A DNA stretch of 64,000 nt from Membranipora membranacea. Lineage: Eukaryota; Bryozoa; Gymnolaemata; Cheilostomatida; Membraniporidae. The stretch lies in the NCBI GenBank assembly GCA_914767715.1, contig OU612069.1, positions 13,453,387 to 13,517,386 on the forward strand, written 5' to 3'. Positions 12,801-25,250 of this stretch are shown in pieces; position 1 is the stretch's first letter, and the number at the start of each line of letters is the position of its first letter. The translations under genes were made by a program, and so were the position numbers. Under the pieces are notes generated by a model. The model saw only the letters and a program-made list of their open reading frames with translations. It was not told the DNA's origin and did not search any database.

Positions 12801-13666
12801 TTGACCTTGAATCACAAGGTGAAGGTCATATCAAGGTGGCTGACTCATATGAAGGTATGGCTAATGCGTACAACAGTAAAGGTGACTATGATAAAGGACT
12901 AGAGTATCACCATAAGTCACTTCAAATCCAACTGGACAAGTTAGGCGAGCATAATCCTAGTGTGGCATCATCCTACAACAACATCGCTAGTGTGTACGGC
13001 AACAAAGGTGACAAAGATAAAGCTCTAGAATACTACCACAAGTCACTCCGAATCAGCTTAGACACGTTAGGCGTCAATCATCCTAATGTAGCTGCCATCT
13101 ACAACAACATTGCTACACTATACATTGATAAAGGTGAGAACAAAAAAGCCCTCGAATATCACCACAAATCACTCCAAATCAGTCTGGACACGTTAGGTGT
13201 GAATCATCCGAACGTAGCTAAAATCTACAATAACATCGGTGAGGTGTACAGACGAACAGGTGTCACTGATCAAGCTCTGATATATTACAATAAATCTCTC
13301 CAAATCAAACTGGGCACAATAGGTGACGCTCATCCTGATGTGGCAAGTTCATATCATAACATGGCTATCGTCTACAAACATAGAGGCGACTATGATAAGG
13401 CTCAGTCACTTTACAATAAATCACTCCGAATCAGACTGAGAACGTTGGGTGACAATCATCCTTCTGTGGCTAACTCATACAAAGACATTGCTTATGTTCA
13501 CACCAAAAAAGGTGACTATGATAAAGCTCTAGTATTCTACAATAAGTCGCTAGCTATCGATGTGCCACTGCTAGGAGATGAACATTCCTCCGTCACTGCA
13601 ATCCGCCACAATGTCAAACAGCTGCAACAAATCAAGGAAGAAGCGAAAGACTGCTGCATCCTGTAG
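9862..13666 (+). CDS. TIR-like domain plus kinesin-light-chain-type TPR protein, lipid-anchored at both ends
   Basis: Three coding exons with matching phases: 9862-9910, 11519-11602, 11949-13666; 616 residues. An in-frame TAG at 9826 supports the ATG. The N-terminus MGSGSS fits the myristoylation consensus, followed by a Ser/Gln-rich linker. About residues 45-240 form a TIR-like region: ATVFVSHAWR (box 1-like strand), YFWFDLFTNNQ, then GQVLLVLSPWND and AWCLFEIHNAI, close to the WCL.E box of TIR domains. Then come six full 42-residue TPRs of kinesin-light-chain type (A.SYNN.A.VY...GDYDKAL.YY.KSL.I.LDTLG..HP), preceded by a partial one. The C-terminus CCIL is a CaaX box with Leu, which favours geranylgeranylation. 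Likely a membrane-tethered cytosolic signalling or scaffold protein; ligand and output unknown. At the position where NAD-cleaving TIRs carry Glu there appears to be Thr or Ser, so enzymatic activity is doubtful. A broken paralogue lies at 26881-29725. Confidence 0.9.
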
Positions 13667-13691
13667 TTATCCATGGTGGATGGATGTATCA

Positions 13692-13931
13692 CTAAACAGG
13701 GCCGTAGTTTAGAAAAAATTTTAGGGGAGGCAAACGCCAGAGGCGAGTCCAAAGCATCACCAGTAACCTCCTCCTAGAGCAATTTAAGCCATATAGCATA
13801 AGCCAATGGAAATCCCAGAGTAGCTGATTCTGACGCAGATTATTCAATTAGAGTGTTTTTAGGCTGATATATTTAGATTTCTAGGGGAGGTAGTGCCTCC
13901 CTACCTCCCCTAGATCTACGGCCCTGCTAAA
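13692..13931. mobile_element. MITE with CAGGGCCGTAG termini
   Basis: Terminal inverted repeats CAGGGCCGTAG...CTACGGCCCTG bound a 230-bp element (13697-13926) flanked by the direct repeat CTAAA (13692-13696 and 13927-13931). A second inverted block, AGGGGAGG...CCTCCCCT, lies inside. Non-coding DNA transposon derivative; it sits in or just past the 3' UTR of the TIR-TPR gene. The 5-bp flank does not settle the superfamily. Confidence 0.75.
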
Positions 13932-16749
13932 TCCTTCGATTCCTCTCGATTGAGAACAAATTATCAACTCGATGTCCAGATTGCTTGGCAGTATTTCTAG
14001 AAAGCCTTCTGTTGTTCGAAATTTGTCTCTCTTCTTATCAATAGAGATATAGCATTGCAAGCGTGTTTGGTGACTATCCAGATAGATCTTGTTGTATGAT
14101 GTAACTTATATGTATGCTGCATGTGAAAATCAGGTTGTACATATATTTCGGATCTCTTTACAATATATGTATTACTACCACTTTATCATTCGTATCTGAT
14201 TAAAATTCGAATTGAGTTGGATAAAGTTCAGCGAAATCACCATACAAAAAACATCTGGTGTTGTGAATATATAAACTTATAACCCAATTAGGGCATATGA
14301 TAAGAAGCTTGTTTTTGTGATCTTTGTCATATAGACAAGTTACAATCAGGAATGGAATTCTAGATCCGCACTTGGAAATCAGGTATCGCTCCTGGGTACT
14401 ATATCCCGGTCGGTTTGGCTTTACCTTTGTTAATAGCCTCGCAAACATGCCTATTAAGACATACCAATTGTACAACCAATTAATAGTATTTTGTACTGCT
14501 GATTGGTCAAAATCTTTCCCCCCACCAAGGGTCCAATCCAGGTCTATGTGATCAGCAGTCAAGAATCTTAGCATAAGGCCTCCTAGTTTAGACATAAAAA
14601 AACGTGCCAACTTCATCACTCTTTATGATTTTCCTCGTAGAGTCAGGGAAACAACTCCGATTTAGGTGTATTTATAAATCTGTGAAGACAACTTGTCATG
14701 TTATGTTATCATATCAAAATTTAATCTCCATACAGTTTTTAATTCTGGCGCCTTGATTTTGCAGTCATGACTGGAACTGAGTATGACTATTGGTTGAACA
14801 GTGGTACCATCACTATTCTCTATCGGGAATATAATTTTTTTGTGTGCAAAAAGCGGGTTCAGTAGTGCTGTATAGTACCTGTATCTGAATTTTTTAAATA
14901 CTTGTAACTCAACCTGTACTCACTTTGGTTACCCGCTCAACCTCTAGTTACAACGGTGATGAGGAAGCTTCTTTTATATACATGACTAGTGGCCCTATTT
15001 GGAAGGGTAATACTACATATTTGGACTGATTACCCTATGAGACCAGTTGACCTATAACCACCCAGCATTTGCACCAAAGAGCTTGGTGAAGTTTTATTTG
15101 TTATGTCCGCCGTCCAACCTATTATAACAAGTTACATACCAAAATACACAGAGTTATATTTGCTAGAGCTTGGAAGATTATAGTTAACTCATAATAAAAC
15201 AACAATAAAAATTAAATATTTTAAGAGCTTCGGTGGCTGGGGTGTTGCCCCGGGCTGCCGCCGGAAGTCTTTCATGAACACCCCAGCCGCCAACACAACA
15301 CCCCACACCCCTGCAGGGTCCCCCAGAACAACCCAACCTGTGAGGTGATGCACCGCCAGATATAGAGCCCAGCCAACTTGTCATGTATGCTTAAATAATA
15401 TGAGTACTGGTTGGAAGAAACTTGTTCAAAAGGGATGGTGTCCCCTTTCCTACATTTTCTAGGGGGATTTATTGCCCCTATATATCATAACCATTACGAT
15501 GGCAATAATTTATGGCAAAATATGGCTCAAAGTGATACATTTCCATTTGTAATCACCATAGGGCTCCGGCCTGGTCCGCATTCCCTTACCTCATATTTTC
15601 CACTTCTAACACTGACAAGACAAGTACAACTCCTCTTGATTGTTAACAACAAAAGCTCACCAAATAATAATGGCTGAAGTGAATTCAGATTTTTTATTGG
15701 CAGTCTATTTCATTCCACTAGTGGAATGTTTTCCGAATAGTGCCGAAAAATAAAAATAAAGGAAAAGGAAAAAAGGATAAAAAGAAAGCTTGAGAATGTA
15801 TATAAGTTAAAATGGAAATAGATTATTTGCATAACTACGAGAGATAGAATATCTTTGAGAATAAAAAATCCCACAAAATGTAATGATATTCATTATAGTA
15901 TATTTGTGCAGAGGCTAAACTTGTTGCAGAGATAAAAAGATAATAACTTTTCTCAGTGAGTGTATAGACAATGGAAGATTATCAAAAGATGTCCCAACCA
16001 CACTAAGATGATTAATAGATTATTAATACTGTCCCAACCACAATGATACATTATGTGGACATTTTTGGAGATTAATAAGTTGGAGGTTTTGAACAAGTTA
16101 TTTGTTGCTTACTCTCAATGACCAAAGTATGCGTCTGCTCTTAGCCTCTAATGAAATTGTAATATATATACTCTCAAAGTAAACAAGTGCATATTAATAG
16201 ATAGTTTTCTGCTCAGTTCATGTGGTGGGATAACTTCCCAATAATATAAATAGCGATTCTTATCATTGACAAAGTTCAGACATCACTGTCATGTGGTTTG
16301 TAGGCTGCTTTTCCGGTGTTTGAAATTTAAATGAACTCCATCCTTTGTGAGTAACACAACATTGTAGTTTGAATCTGGAGATAATAGTCATGCAATAGAA
16401 GATAGTGCCAATACAAAAGTTACTATTTCCTGCAGGATCCGCCAGGGATTTTAGCTGAGCTACTGCGAAGTTTAAAGGCTGTGATCAGCAGGAGGAACAG
16501 ATGAGGAAGATCTTTTGCCAGCTGGGTGTGATGTGTAGAATTACATCACTCCATAGTGTGTTTTTTGTCTATTTAAACCACTGCTGCCACACAGCCAAAT
16601 GTGTGCTTACTGAACTCAGTATATCTCAAAACTAATAAAATGAGGCTGCAATCACAGCGTTGTCAGTCACCTAATGGGCAAATAATTTGTACAAACTGAT
16701 CATCAATATCGATACCTGCCACTGCAACCACGCACATTGCCTATTTATA
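13932..16749. other. Noncoding stretch with a GC-rich hairpin patch
   Basis: No gene supported. A 139-codon minus-strand frame at 14200-14619 shows no family features. A GC-rich island at about 15230-15360 contains inverted GGCTGGGGTGTT...AACACCCCAGCC (15235-15292). A TTCGGAGTTG-type motif on the minus strand lies near 14650. Otherwise AT-rich. Confidence 0.5.
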
Positions 16750-17293
16750 CTGAGTACGCCGACTCTCAAAACGAGTACGCCGACTCTATCTGCCTGGAAA
16801 TACACTGAGTACGACGACTCTATCTGCCTGTGAATATACCGAGTACGACGACTCTAACTGAGGGGCGTGACGAGTACGACGACTCTATCTGAGGGGGGTA
16901 ACGATTACGACGACTCTCTAAAACGAGTACGCCGACTCTATCTTAGGGGGGTAACGATTACGACGACTCTCTAAAACGAGTACGCCGACTCTATCTTAGG
17001 GGGGTAACGATTACGACGACTCTCTAAAACGAGAAATATACCAGGTGCGACGACTCTATCTGCCTGTGAATATTCTTAGTACGACGACTTTTTCGGAGGG
17101 GGGGATGACGAGTACGACCACTCTAACTGAGGGGGGGTAACAAATACGACGACTCTATCTGAGGGGGGTAACGAGTACGACGACTCTAACTGAGGGGGGT
17201 AACGAGTACGACGACTCTAACTGAGGGGGGTAACGAGTATGACGACTCTAACTGAGGGGGGTAACGAGTACGACGACTCTATCTGGGCTGGGA
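16750..17293. repeat. Minisatellite of about 18 GAGTACGACGACTC units
   Basis: Core CGAGTACGACGACTCTA recurs about 18 times at spacings near 30 bases, joined by two spacer types: TCTGCCTG(T/G)GAATATAC in the first units and CTGAGGGGGGTAA later. The core has GAGT...ACTC dyad symmetry, and most later spacers hold a G run. Higher-order repeats (a GATTACGACGACTCTCTAAAA variant alternating with the core) are visible at 16890-17030. Confidence 0.92.
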
Positions 17294-19684
17294 ATATAAT
17301 TGACCTGACTTAGGGGCTGGCTTTGGGGGGGGGGGGGGGATATGTGGACAAAGATAGTAGGCTTATTTATCTGGCAAGATTAATTGGGGAGGGAAGGGAT
17401 ATGGACAAACTATTATTACTACTTATTCGTCGGGCGAGACAAAAGGAAGCAAATGGGCCAGGGGAAGAGGGTTGGACAATATAATCAATGGGAGGGAAGG
17501 GGTACAGATAAAATAAATAACTAAATGGGGGGAAAGGGAATGGCTCTTGGTTTACAACTATCTTTGCGAGATTGCTTGACTGGGCTGGAACTGGACTGGA
17601 TTGAACTGGAACTGGACTGGCAATCAGGTCAATGGATGCAGTGGTGCAATGGGGGTTTTCACTAGGCCTCTACCTACTTACCAAGGGAGGCTACAGTCTA
17701 ACAACAGAGTACAAACAAGGCAACATTATGTCAAGGCAGAACTCAAGAAACTTACTTCAATCAAGGAGTGAAAGAGAGGAGTGGCATATAAGCTTTGTTT
17801 ACAATGAGGTGTAATGGCACTTCCGGTTCTTCATGGAACCACGGGAGCAAAGAAATTTGCTAATTTTCCCACTTGAGAAATATTGGCTGATATCTCCCCA
17901 AATATGATTGATGAGCTAATAAATACAATGACAATCCATTAGAGATATGTAAATGAGCACAATTATCTATCTAGATGTCATGATTGAGCTCTAATAAAGC
18001 TAAAAATGATAATAGATGGCGGCCAATATGTAAAATATTGACGATATGATAATAAGTGTTAACCATTCAGTAAATACCTCCACACAAGCTCTGATCTTGT
18101 GATAGGATGATACAAATAAATATTCTGCTTGATCCAAGCCTTCAATCACTTAGTTTGGCACTGTTGGTGTTGAGAAAACTGTACATTAGTACACCATGAT
18201 ACCTTAATTCCGTGTTTTTGCTATGCTCAAATATTCCTCACATCATGCTGTAATGTCCAAATTTTGTTCTCACCCTGACCTTTACATATTAGTCTCAGTA
18301 AAAAGACCAGTGAGGATCTTCTGTGAGCTCCCCAAACCTAATTTTAAAGCATTGTAACTTTGCTAAAAAGTGAGTCAGATCTAGTAGAGTTAAAATGATT
18401 GGCCAAATTTATACTGTGTTTATATATACGTTGTAAGGAGTTGTGCCCACTATTAACTATAGCAGCAGAGGCAACATAGGGTAACTGAAATGCTTAGTTT
18501 TCACTCCTCTCTTTTACTCCTTGCTTCAATAGGTTGTGTTCAGTTGTAAGGCACTTTATTGGTGATCTGCTACAAGTTTAAAAATATGTTGCTTCTTGGG
18601 CTGCTGGATACTAACTGACTAGACTCTTTTGATGTTCAGTTATAAAAAGCATAATGTAATATGATACTGGCTGATGCAACAGCAGGAAACAAGGAACATT
18701 CTAGATGGGTGTGTAAGAGTTAAAATCAGTTATTAAAAGCATTGTTATAATACTGGCTGATGAAATATTTTAGATGGATTGTAATAGTTAAATTCAGTTA
18801 TTAAAAGCATATTATTATTAAAATTAGAAAAGTTATAAAAATGATGAAAGGGGAAGACAACTCATGATTCATGAATTTATATTTGAATGTTCAGCTGTGG
18901 TGGAAAATCCACCAAACCCATTAGATAAAAATTCTGAGATTAAAGTCTCAGTTAGTTATCAATGAGCACAAATTTGCCTGAGTGGCAGCAGTAGTTTAAG
19001 ATGCACTTACAAGTCATTGAGTCGGTTGAAACTTGAGATGTTTTTGCTTTATTTTACCCGACTGGGTTGTATGAAGATCATCCCCGGTTACCATAATAAA
19101 TTGCTTATTTACCCATCATTGGTGCGATAGGTACATAATGACATAGGTTTAATTATGACGCTGATTAAAGAGCAGCTGTCAACAGAATCAAGTTTGCGAA
19201 ATCTAGTCAATGTTTTTTATATTATGTTATTGATATACAAATCATCCCAGATATTGGAAGTAATAATTGCTAAACTAAAATCTATTTATTCAGAAACTGA
19301 CAACCATGTCAATTATAATGTAATATGATAATTAAGCACAAATAGTAAGAAATATTATACTGTATGCTCGCCAATAGGTTTGCTCTGGTTTTCTCTTGAA
19401 AGAAGTAGGAGCTAATTACAGCCAACTTATTGGCGAAATTATGACATTCCCGAAGTCATGTGTTGTGCAGATTCTGTTGATAAAATGCATTATCATTGTC
19501 ATAACAAAAAATGTAATCTTAAAAAGGCTTTCATTGAAATGTACTGTAAGAGTATGAGTGAAGAAGAAAACCTCTTGTCCAGTCTGAGTTGTATACGTAG
19601 CATGTGTGCTCTGATTGGACGTTCAGTCCCACCAAGCAGCCAATAAGAGCAGAGTAAGCGGACACTATTATATTGAGCAGTGAA
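17294..19684. other. Noncoding stretch with G-rich and diverged tandem segments
   Basis: Holds 15 consecutive G (17325-17339), a GGAACTGGACTGG tandem near 17585-17625, and about three diverged units starting CAGTTATtAAAAGCAT at 18637-18800. No gene supported. Confidence 0.5.
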
Positions 19685-19713
19685 TCAAGGAGTTTGATAC
19701 TCAAACTCCTTGA
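19685..19713. repeat. Perfect 13-bp-arm hairpin
   Basis: TCAAGGAGTTTGA, a 3-base loop TAC, then TCAAACTCCTTGA. It lies about 130 bases past the stop of the minus-strand lectin gene; possibly a 3' UTR structure or chance. Confidence 0.7.
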
Positions 19714-19843
19714 GTGAATGAGTAAACTGCAAATGTCCAATCAAAATAAAAAGAACTTGCCAAAAATGAGCAATAATCTTAAATGGCATATCTGATAAAT
19801 CCTTATTCATTATGCCTGTTTGTCGCTGTTGAACTAGCATGGC

Positions 19844-22012
19844 TCAGAGCAAGAAAAGTAAAGACACTACGATTAAACAAAAATATGAATAGGCAGTTGT
19901 TGACACACTGCTGGAGGCATAATAAACACTCTCGTACCAAGGTGTGGTGGGTTCTGCACTGGGCTTGACTGCGGTTGTAGGCCCACTTGTCATCCACCAT
20001 CTATCAGGGATGGTTGTAGTTTGATCTGCTCTCTTGAGAAGCTGAGAAAGCAACCCTGATAACAATATGGAATTATCTGGCTTATTTTGGGCGACGTCCG
20101 TCATGTCAATCTCACACACATAACTTTGCTCGTGATTGCATATTCGATCATCAAAACCCAACAATTCATGCGCTAAGGGTGTCGCAATGGTGATACACTC
20201 CTTTTTGTATGTCCAATAGTTATCAGGATTTCCAGTGATCCATGCCGGAATATTCATTGGAACATCTACCACATTTCCTCTCCAAAACCAGTTACCTGTT
20301 CCATTGTTGTAGCCTCCTATCCACATGTCATTAGCCCTGAATTGAAAATCAACGCTTTATTACGTACGGCCCACTTTTTGAGGCAAAGTGTAGTTCAAGA
20401 GATCAATTTTCCAGATCAGGTTTGTGTTTTTTTGGAGTTGCCTCTCTTACAGATTGGATCATACTTTTGTAGAGCTTTATATAGACCATAGGAAGCAGAT
20501 GAAAATTTCTGCGGACAAAACTCTTTGATTTAACTAGCCGTAATATATATATATATATATATATAAATGATTGTTAGGCAAATTAAAGTGTATAGATTTT
20601 GGTCTATTTAACCGATCACTCACCTCAACTGGGGATGACTAGCGATGTAACCTTTCATCCAGTAGAACTCATTCCAGGACTCAATGGTAGCCAGCCGCCC
20701 ATCCATACGACCACACTGGTTTTGGGCTTCACTCCATGTCTCTTTTTCAGTGGCAACAAAGCGGTAACAGGAGCTAATCCCCTCAACCCAGCCATTTGGA
20801 CAACCTAAACAGCATACAAGAAGAGCTTATACCAAGACTGATAAAAAAATGCAGTATCCGATAGTTATCGGATTGTAGATTGGTTTTTGGGTATATATAA
20901 TTACTTGTCAGCAACGGTTGAAAGCAATAATGATGAGAATGGAACACTATGAGAATTTGCAACACAATTTTTATCACATTTGTAAGAATCCGAAGTAAGT
21001 TTGGGATGACAATTGAAAGCTATGACTTGGATTCTTAAGATTATTTTACACGCTTCTCACGGCCTACTATTAGTTAAGATCAAAGTGTCACTGCCAATGG
21101 CCGATTAGTGCCATTTTCAGTTTTGACAACTTTTTGCACACACAGAGGAGGTCTTTTTATAGGATGCATTCTAGTTTTCTAGCATGTATCACATTCTCAG
21201 TACGGGGATTTAGGGCACCTTGCAGCTGGAGCAGCCAAATCTTCTGTTGCTTACAAGACAGCAAGGTTATTATGGTACACTCAATTGAAATTTGAATTTA
21301 ATTCTGAGTTAATACCTTCTTGTATTTAGTATCTCTATTGTGTAACCTAAGCAACAAGTGGGATATAACTGGCAACACAGTGAATTAAATGCTATCATTG
21401 CAATGATTAACTCTTTTTTTCTTCCAATTATTCCCAGTCCTGCTTCAGCTAGGCACATCAACTTTTGACCAAATCTCCTCAGCTATCTTCCCAGCCCAGA
21501 TTTTTTTAAATTATGGAGAACATCTCTTAAAACTGATTTTTGAATTTTCCTGATTTTAGGGCTGGGCCAATACCAAACTCTTATTCTGTTCATATGGTGC
21601 AAGTCACTTAAAATTCATTAAACAATGCTTGTATACTTTTGGATGTTAACTTCAATATCCAAGAAATTGGGAATAAGTCTCAAAATAATATTGTTTCAAA
21701 ATGTGATGCCAAAGGGAAAAAAATATCTATAACAATGCTCAGCCCTTATCTGGGGGAAAACTCACATTTAATTCACTGTGAATCAATTACCCATATTTCA
21801 TGTTGAATAGCCTCTATTGATAAATAGACATCAAAGGTTTCCGGATAGTTTTGGTTCATGGACAGAAGGGGTGTCATATATGTGATTAATTATTTTTTAT
21901 TGTAAATTTTTCCCTTTTGAATTAGCTGCTTACCGGCGGAAACTGATGATGATAAATAGATAAGGCAGAGAACAACTTCAATAACCAGATTCCATCGAGA
22001 TATATTCACCAT
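19844..22012 (-). CDS. C-type lectin, secreted or GPI-anchored
   Basis: Three coding exons on the minus strand with matching phases: 22012-21934, 20804-20624, 20336-19844; 250 residues. Exon 1 codes a signal peptide (VIEVVLCLIYLSSSVSA). Exons 2-3 code one C-type lectin domain: CPNGW, SCYRF, WSEAQNQCGRMDGRLATIES, MWIGGYNNGTGNWFW, KKECITI and ICNHEQSYVCE, with the conserved cysteines present. The usual Ca-site motifs are altered: EPN/QPD reads NPD and WND reads FDD, so sugar specificity is unclear. After the domain comes a Thr/Ser/Pro-rich stalk and then a hydrophobic tail (YFCLIVVSLLFLL) ending exactly at the stop, typical of a GPI-attachment signal. A short C-terminal transmembrane segment is the alternative. 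Likely cell-surface recognition or adhesion. Confidence 0.88.
20540..20566. repeat. (TA)n microsatellite in lectin intron
   Basis: About 13 TA units in the intron between lectin exons 2 and 3. Confidence 0.8.
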
Positions 22013-22372
22013 ACCACACAATCTACCTCTTAATCTAAAATGCAATATAAAACACATTTATTCTCGCAGCAAAAGAATTACACTACACAACAAACATTTA
22101 CATTTTATGATAGATTGATTCGATCTAGTAGCAGAGTGTGTTGGTTGACTTAAATGACAAATGGTTTATATGCTGAAAAGTTCGATACAAAAGTTGCTGC
22201 TTTTTTACACTTCAAAGACACAGAATAGAGTGAATGCTACACATTTAGTCTGAAGATAGAACCCTGTTAACCATTTCTGAGCTAAAAGTTTATGGTGCAT
22301 TCAGGTTGGGTTTAAACACCTACAGCTCAACAGATCTCAATCTCGACTGACTTGCTTAATTGTAGATAAAAA

Positions 22373-22424
22373 TTGACCACTGACCATTGACCACTGACCA
22401 CTGACCATTGACCATTGACCACAT
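22373..22424. repeat. Heptamer tandem repeat TTGACCA/CTGACCA
   Basis: Seven adjacent copies of (C/T)TGACCA upstream of the lectin start on the minus strand. Either a microsatellite or, less likely, a clustered transcription-factor site. Confidence 0.8.
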
Positions 22425-24018
22425 ATTTACACCAATGAGATATGAGTGTAGCTTACCTTTGTAGCAATGAGAACACACAGCAAGATGTATAAGGGAGAGT
22501 ATTTAGAATGTCACTGGTACAGATATCAATGTGTTGACACATTATATACCCATCCTGTAAACATGATGATTTCACCAAAATCATTTTGGCACATTACAAA
22601 CTAAAACAATCATGCTTGACTGTATTTCTAACCCCATTAATCATTATTTCCTCTCTTTTACCAGAACTGCCATAAAAAATATGAATATATCGAGGGTTTA
22701 TGTTCGAGGATCAAAGCATTACTCGCTAATGGGCGTACACACATTTGGCAGATCTGCATGGTACTGATTTATTTGTTATGAGGTAAGCTATGACCGTAAC
22801 ACTCCTGATGAGGAAATGCAAATTCTTGCAATCCTGCCGATGGATCACCTTGAGACATTTTGGATATGACAGAAGTTGTTATTTTTAGCGTCGAATACCA
22901 GGAAATATTAATCATTTTGTTTTGAACCATTCCCAAAACTGAAATGAAAATCAAACTAAATATCAAAAGAATCCAATGCAGATGGAAGGCAGTCTAGACC
23001 AACGCCTGAGGATTGAAAAATATATTGAGATGTTTTGCGGCAAGTTGGCCTTATAATAGAGGGTGGCTGCAATAACTGGGGGTTCATACTAATGGTGGCA
23101 TGAATACACAGCAAGGTAATATCAGGCGTTCCATCCATGTGAATTATTTCTTGAAGATATGCTTTACAGTCAGGAAGTGATGACGCCATTGTGTGTATAT
23201 TTGGTAGACAGACTCCAGGTTTTAGTAAGAGATGGGGATGGGGGTGTTCACTTAGCCAGGTACCAGATTGATAAATTCATAAACACTGTGCTTCCGTAGG
23301 TCTAGCAAATTTTGGAGTCGTGAGAACCATGGAAATGCCTCCCCATTCACTCCCACACTCTGGCAACTTTTGTATTGATACCAGGTTTATCAGCTATTTT
23401 GGACTGGGCCACCTTCACCTGGTGGAAAATGGTGATTTGACTAAAAAACATAAATAAACTCCAATAAAGTTACTAGAATTATGTATATATGTATATATAC
23501 ATACTCCTTTTATCTGACTTATATGATACATTGAAAGCTTTGCTCTAGGCACTGTTATTGAATTTATTAAAACAACAGCAGTCAACAATCAAATAGTTTG
23601 GTAATCAATCAAAGAGTTTGCGGATACTCGGACACTGCGCCAAGTAGCGTTCATAGTTTTATAAGACAATAATAATTACTGTAGTATGCCAAATATTTCA
23701 TAGTTCAATTAAAAATTAATTAATTAACTAATTCCTTTTCAAAATTATGTATGTTAATGCTGAGCATGCCTTTGGGACTATACTATCAGCCATGTTACTT
23801 GGCAACACTGTAAACAAAAATGCCCGCTCTAGGACTAGAACTGATAAGATCAGAGACCACCGAAAAGGAGCAAAACTATTCGGCTCAGTTGGACAGATCA
23901 TAGCTTAGTTCACTCATCAGAGGGAACAAATATATGATTTATTTGTCTGTATTCGGAGTTGCTCCCCTGTCCATTGGATGAAAAACAACTCCGAATTTAG
24001 GCAAATGGATCAATATTG
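22425..24018. other. Intergenic stretch upstream of the lectin gene
   Basis: No coding exon recognised; the minus-strand frames at 22769-23189 show no family features. A GTATATATGTATATATAC palindrome lies near 23481-23500, and a TTCGGAGTTGC...CAACTCCGAA hairpin at about 23950-23998. Confidence 0.5.
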
Positions 24019-24528
24019 ATCTAGAGCAGGGGTGCCCAACCTTTTCTCTCACATGAGCCATTTAAAAAAACAATTAAACCAAATGAGCTGACCACGTCGC
24101 GTGTAGACAACATGGAGCAGTCAGTGATATATATGTATCATATTCATTCATGTATAAGTGTTGGCAAAAATTCCAAAGCAAAGTCATTGTACGAGATTAT
24201 GCGCGTAGCGGGAAAAAATTTTTGAGGCAATTTCTGGTCATATAAGGCACCCTGGAGTTTTGTAAGCATTTTAAGCATTTTGGAAAAGTTAGGTTGGCAA
24301 GTCTGCAAGATGACAACTCTACACACATATTACAATGCAGGCACCCAGTACAATGAACTTGTATACACTATACATACATTTAATGTACATTGTACACGCA
24401 TGAATTGAATGCATGCAATTCGCGCCAAAAAGCGCGTGAAGTTTGCAAATATTAAAATGAGCCACCCAAAAAGCCAAAATGAGCCGAGGTGGCTCATGAG
24501 CCATAGGTTGGGCACCCCTGATCTAGAG
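24019..24528. mobile_element. hAT-like non-autonomous element 1 with 8-bp target duplication
   Basis: Terminal inverted repeats CAGGGGTGCCCAACC...GGTTGGGCACCCCTG bound 24027-24520. Flanks are identical ATCTAGAG (24019-24026, 24521-24528), the 8-bp duplication typical of hAT. Internal ATGAGCC(A) motifs sit next to both ends. No transposase. Confidence 0.92.
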
Positions 24529-25250
24529 CATGGGTGGGCAATCTTTTTCTAAAAAAATTCCACATTTTACACAGGCTCAACACAATAAGGCGCAACATAT
24601 CTTACAGGTAAAAAATCGGAACCGGAGTAACAACTATGTACAAACTAAAACAGATTTATTTGTAAAAGCCGTGGTATGTTGCAAGGAACTTCAGCCCAAC
24701 AGAAATACTAATTTAAAAAATCTTGTGAAGTTTTGCATGTGTATGGAAAAGGGCAGGGTGGGTGTGGGGAACGTTTTTTTGCGAATGCCTGTAAAATTAG
24801 ATGCAATCCGGAACATTTCAGCGATAAAGCAGGAGCATTTGTAACATGAAAACTTGTTGATACTCATCTGCATTTCTTGTTCAAGGTGACAGATTTGCTA
24901 AAAAACTAATTACTATGATATTAACAAAAATTTTTATTCGAATTTCCAAAGGTCACCATTCTGGGTTATTTTGAAAATAAAGCACTTGAAAAAGGAGTTA
25001 ACACCAATACAGTTAAGATGATTATGTCTAGAAACGGCTTTGGAAGCTACATGCTTAATGCTGAATGGCCACTATTTTGAAATATATTGTGCCTACATAC
25101 TTGAATATCAAGATTACAAATTGCGAGATGGGGATCGAAATTAATGTGTAATATATATCTTTTCAGGCATAAGGCCACAATCAGCCCGCAAAATATTGTT
25201 CATTAGGCCGCACTGGAAAATAGACCAGGTTGCCGACAGCTGATCTAGAG
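24521..25250. mobile_element. hAT-like non-autonomous element 2 using the same target site
   Basis: Starts CATGGGTGGGCAATC at 24529 and ends GGTTGCCGACAGCTG at 25242, imperfect inverted termini. It is flanked by ATCTAGAG at 24521-24528 (shared with element 1) and again at 25243-25250. No intact transposase. Confidence 0.75.

Noticed and set aside
14200-14619. 139-codon open frame on the minus strand
   Set aside because: No recognisable motif, no splice context and no codon regularity; longest in its area but consistent with chance.
15184-15384. GC-rich Pro/Thr frame as a gene fragment
   Set aside because: Composition reflects a GC-rich hairpin patch; no family similarity or splice sites.
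16750-17293. Regular repeats that might suggest a CRISPR array
   Set aside because: Eukaryotic context; spacers are themselves repeats and not unique, so it is a minisatellite.
22769-23189. Minus-strand frames as extra lectin exons
   Set aside because: The lectin already has a signal-peptide start exon downstream of these, and they carry no lectin or other motif.
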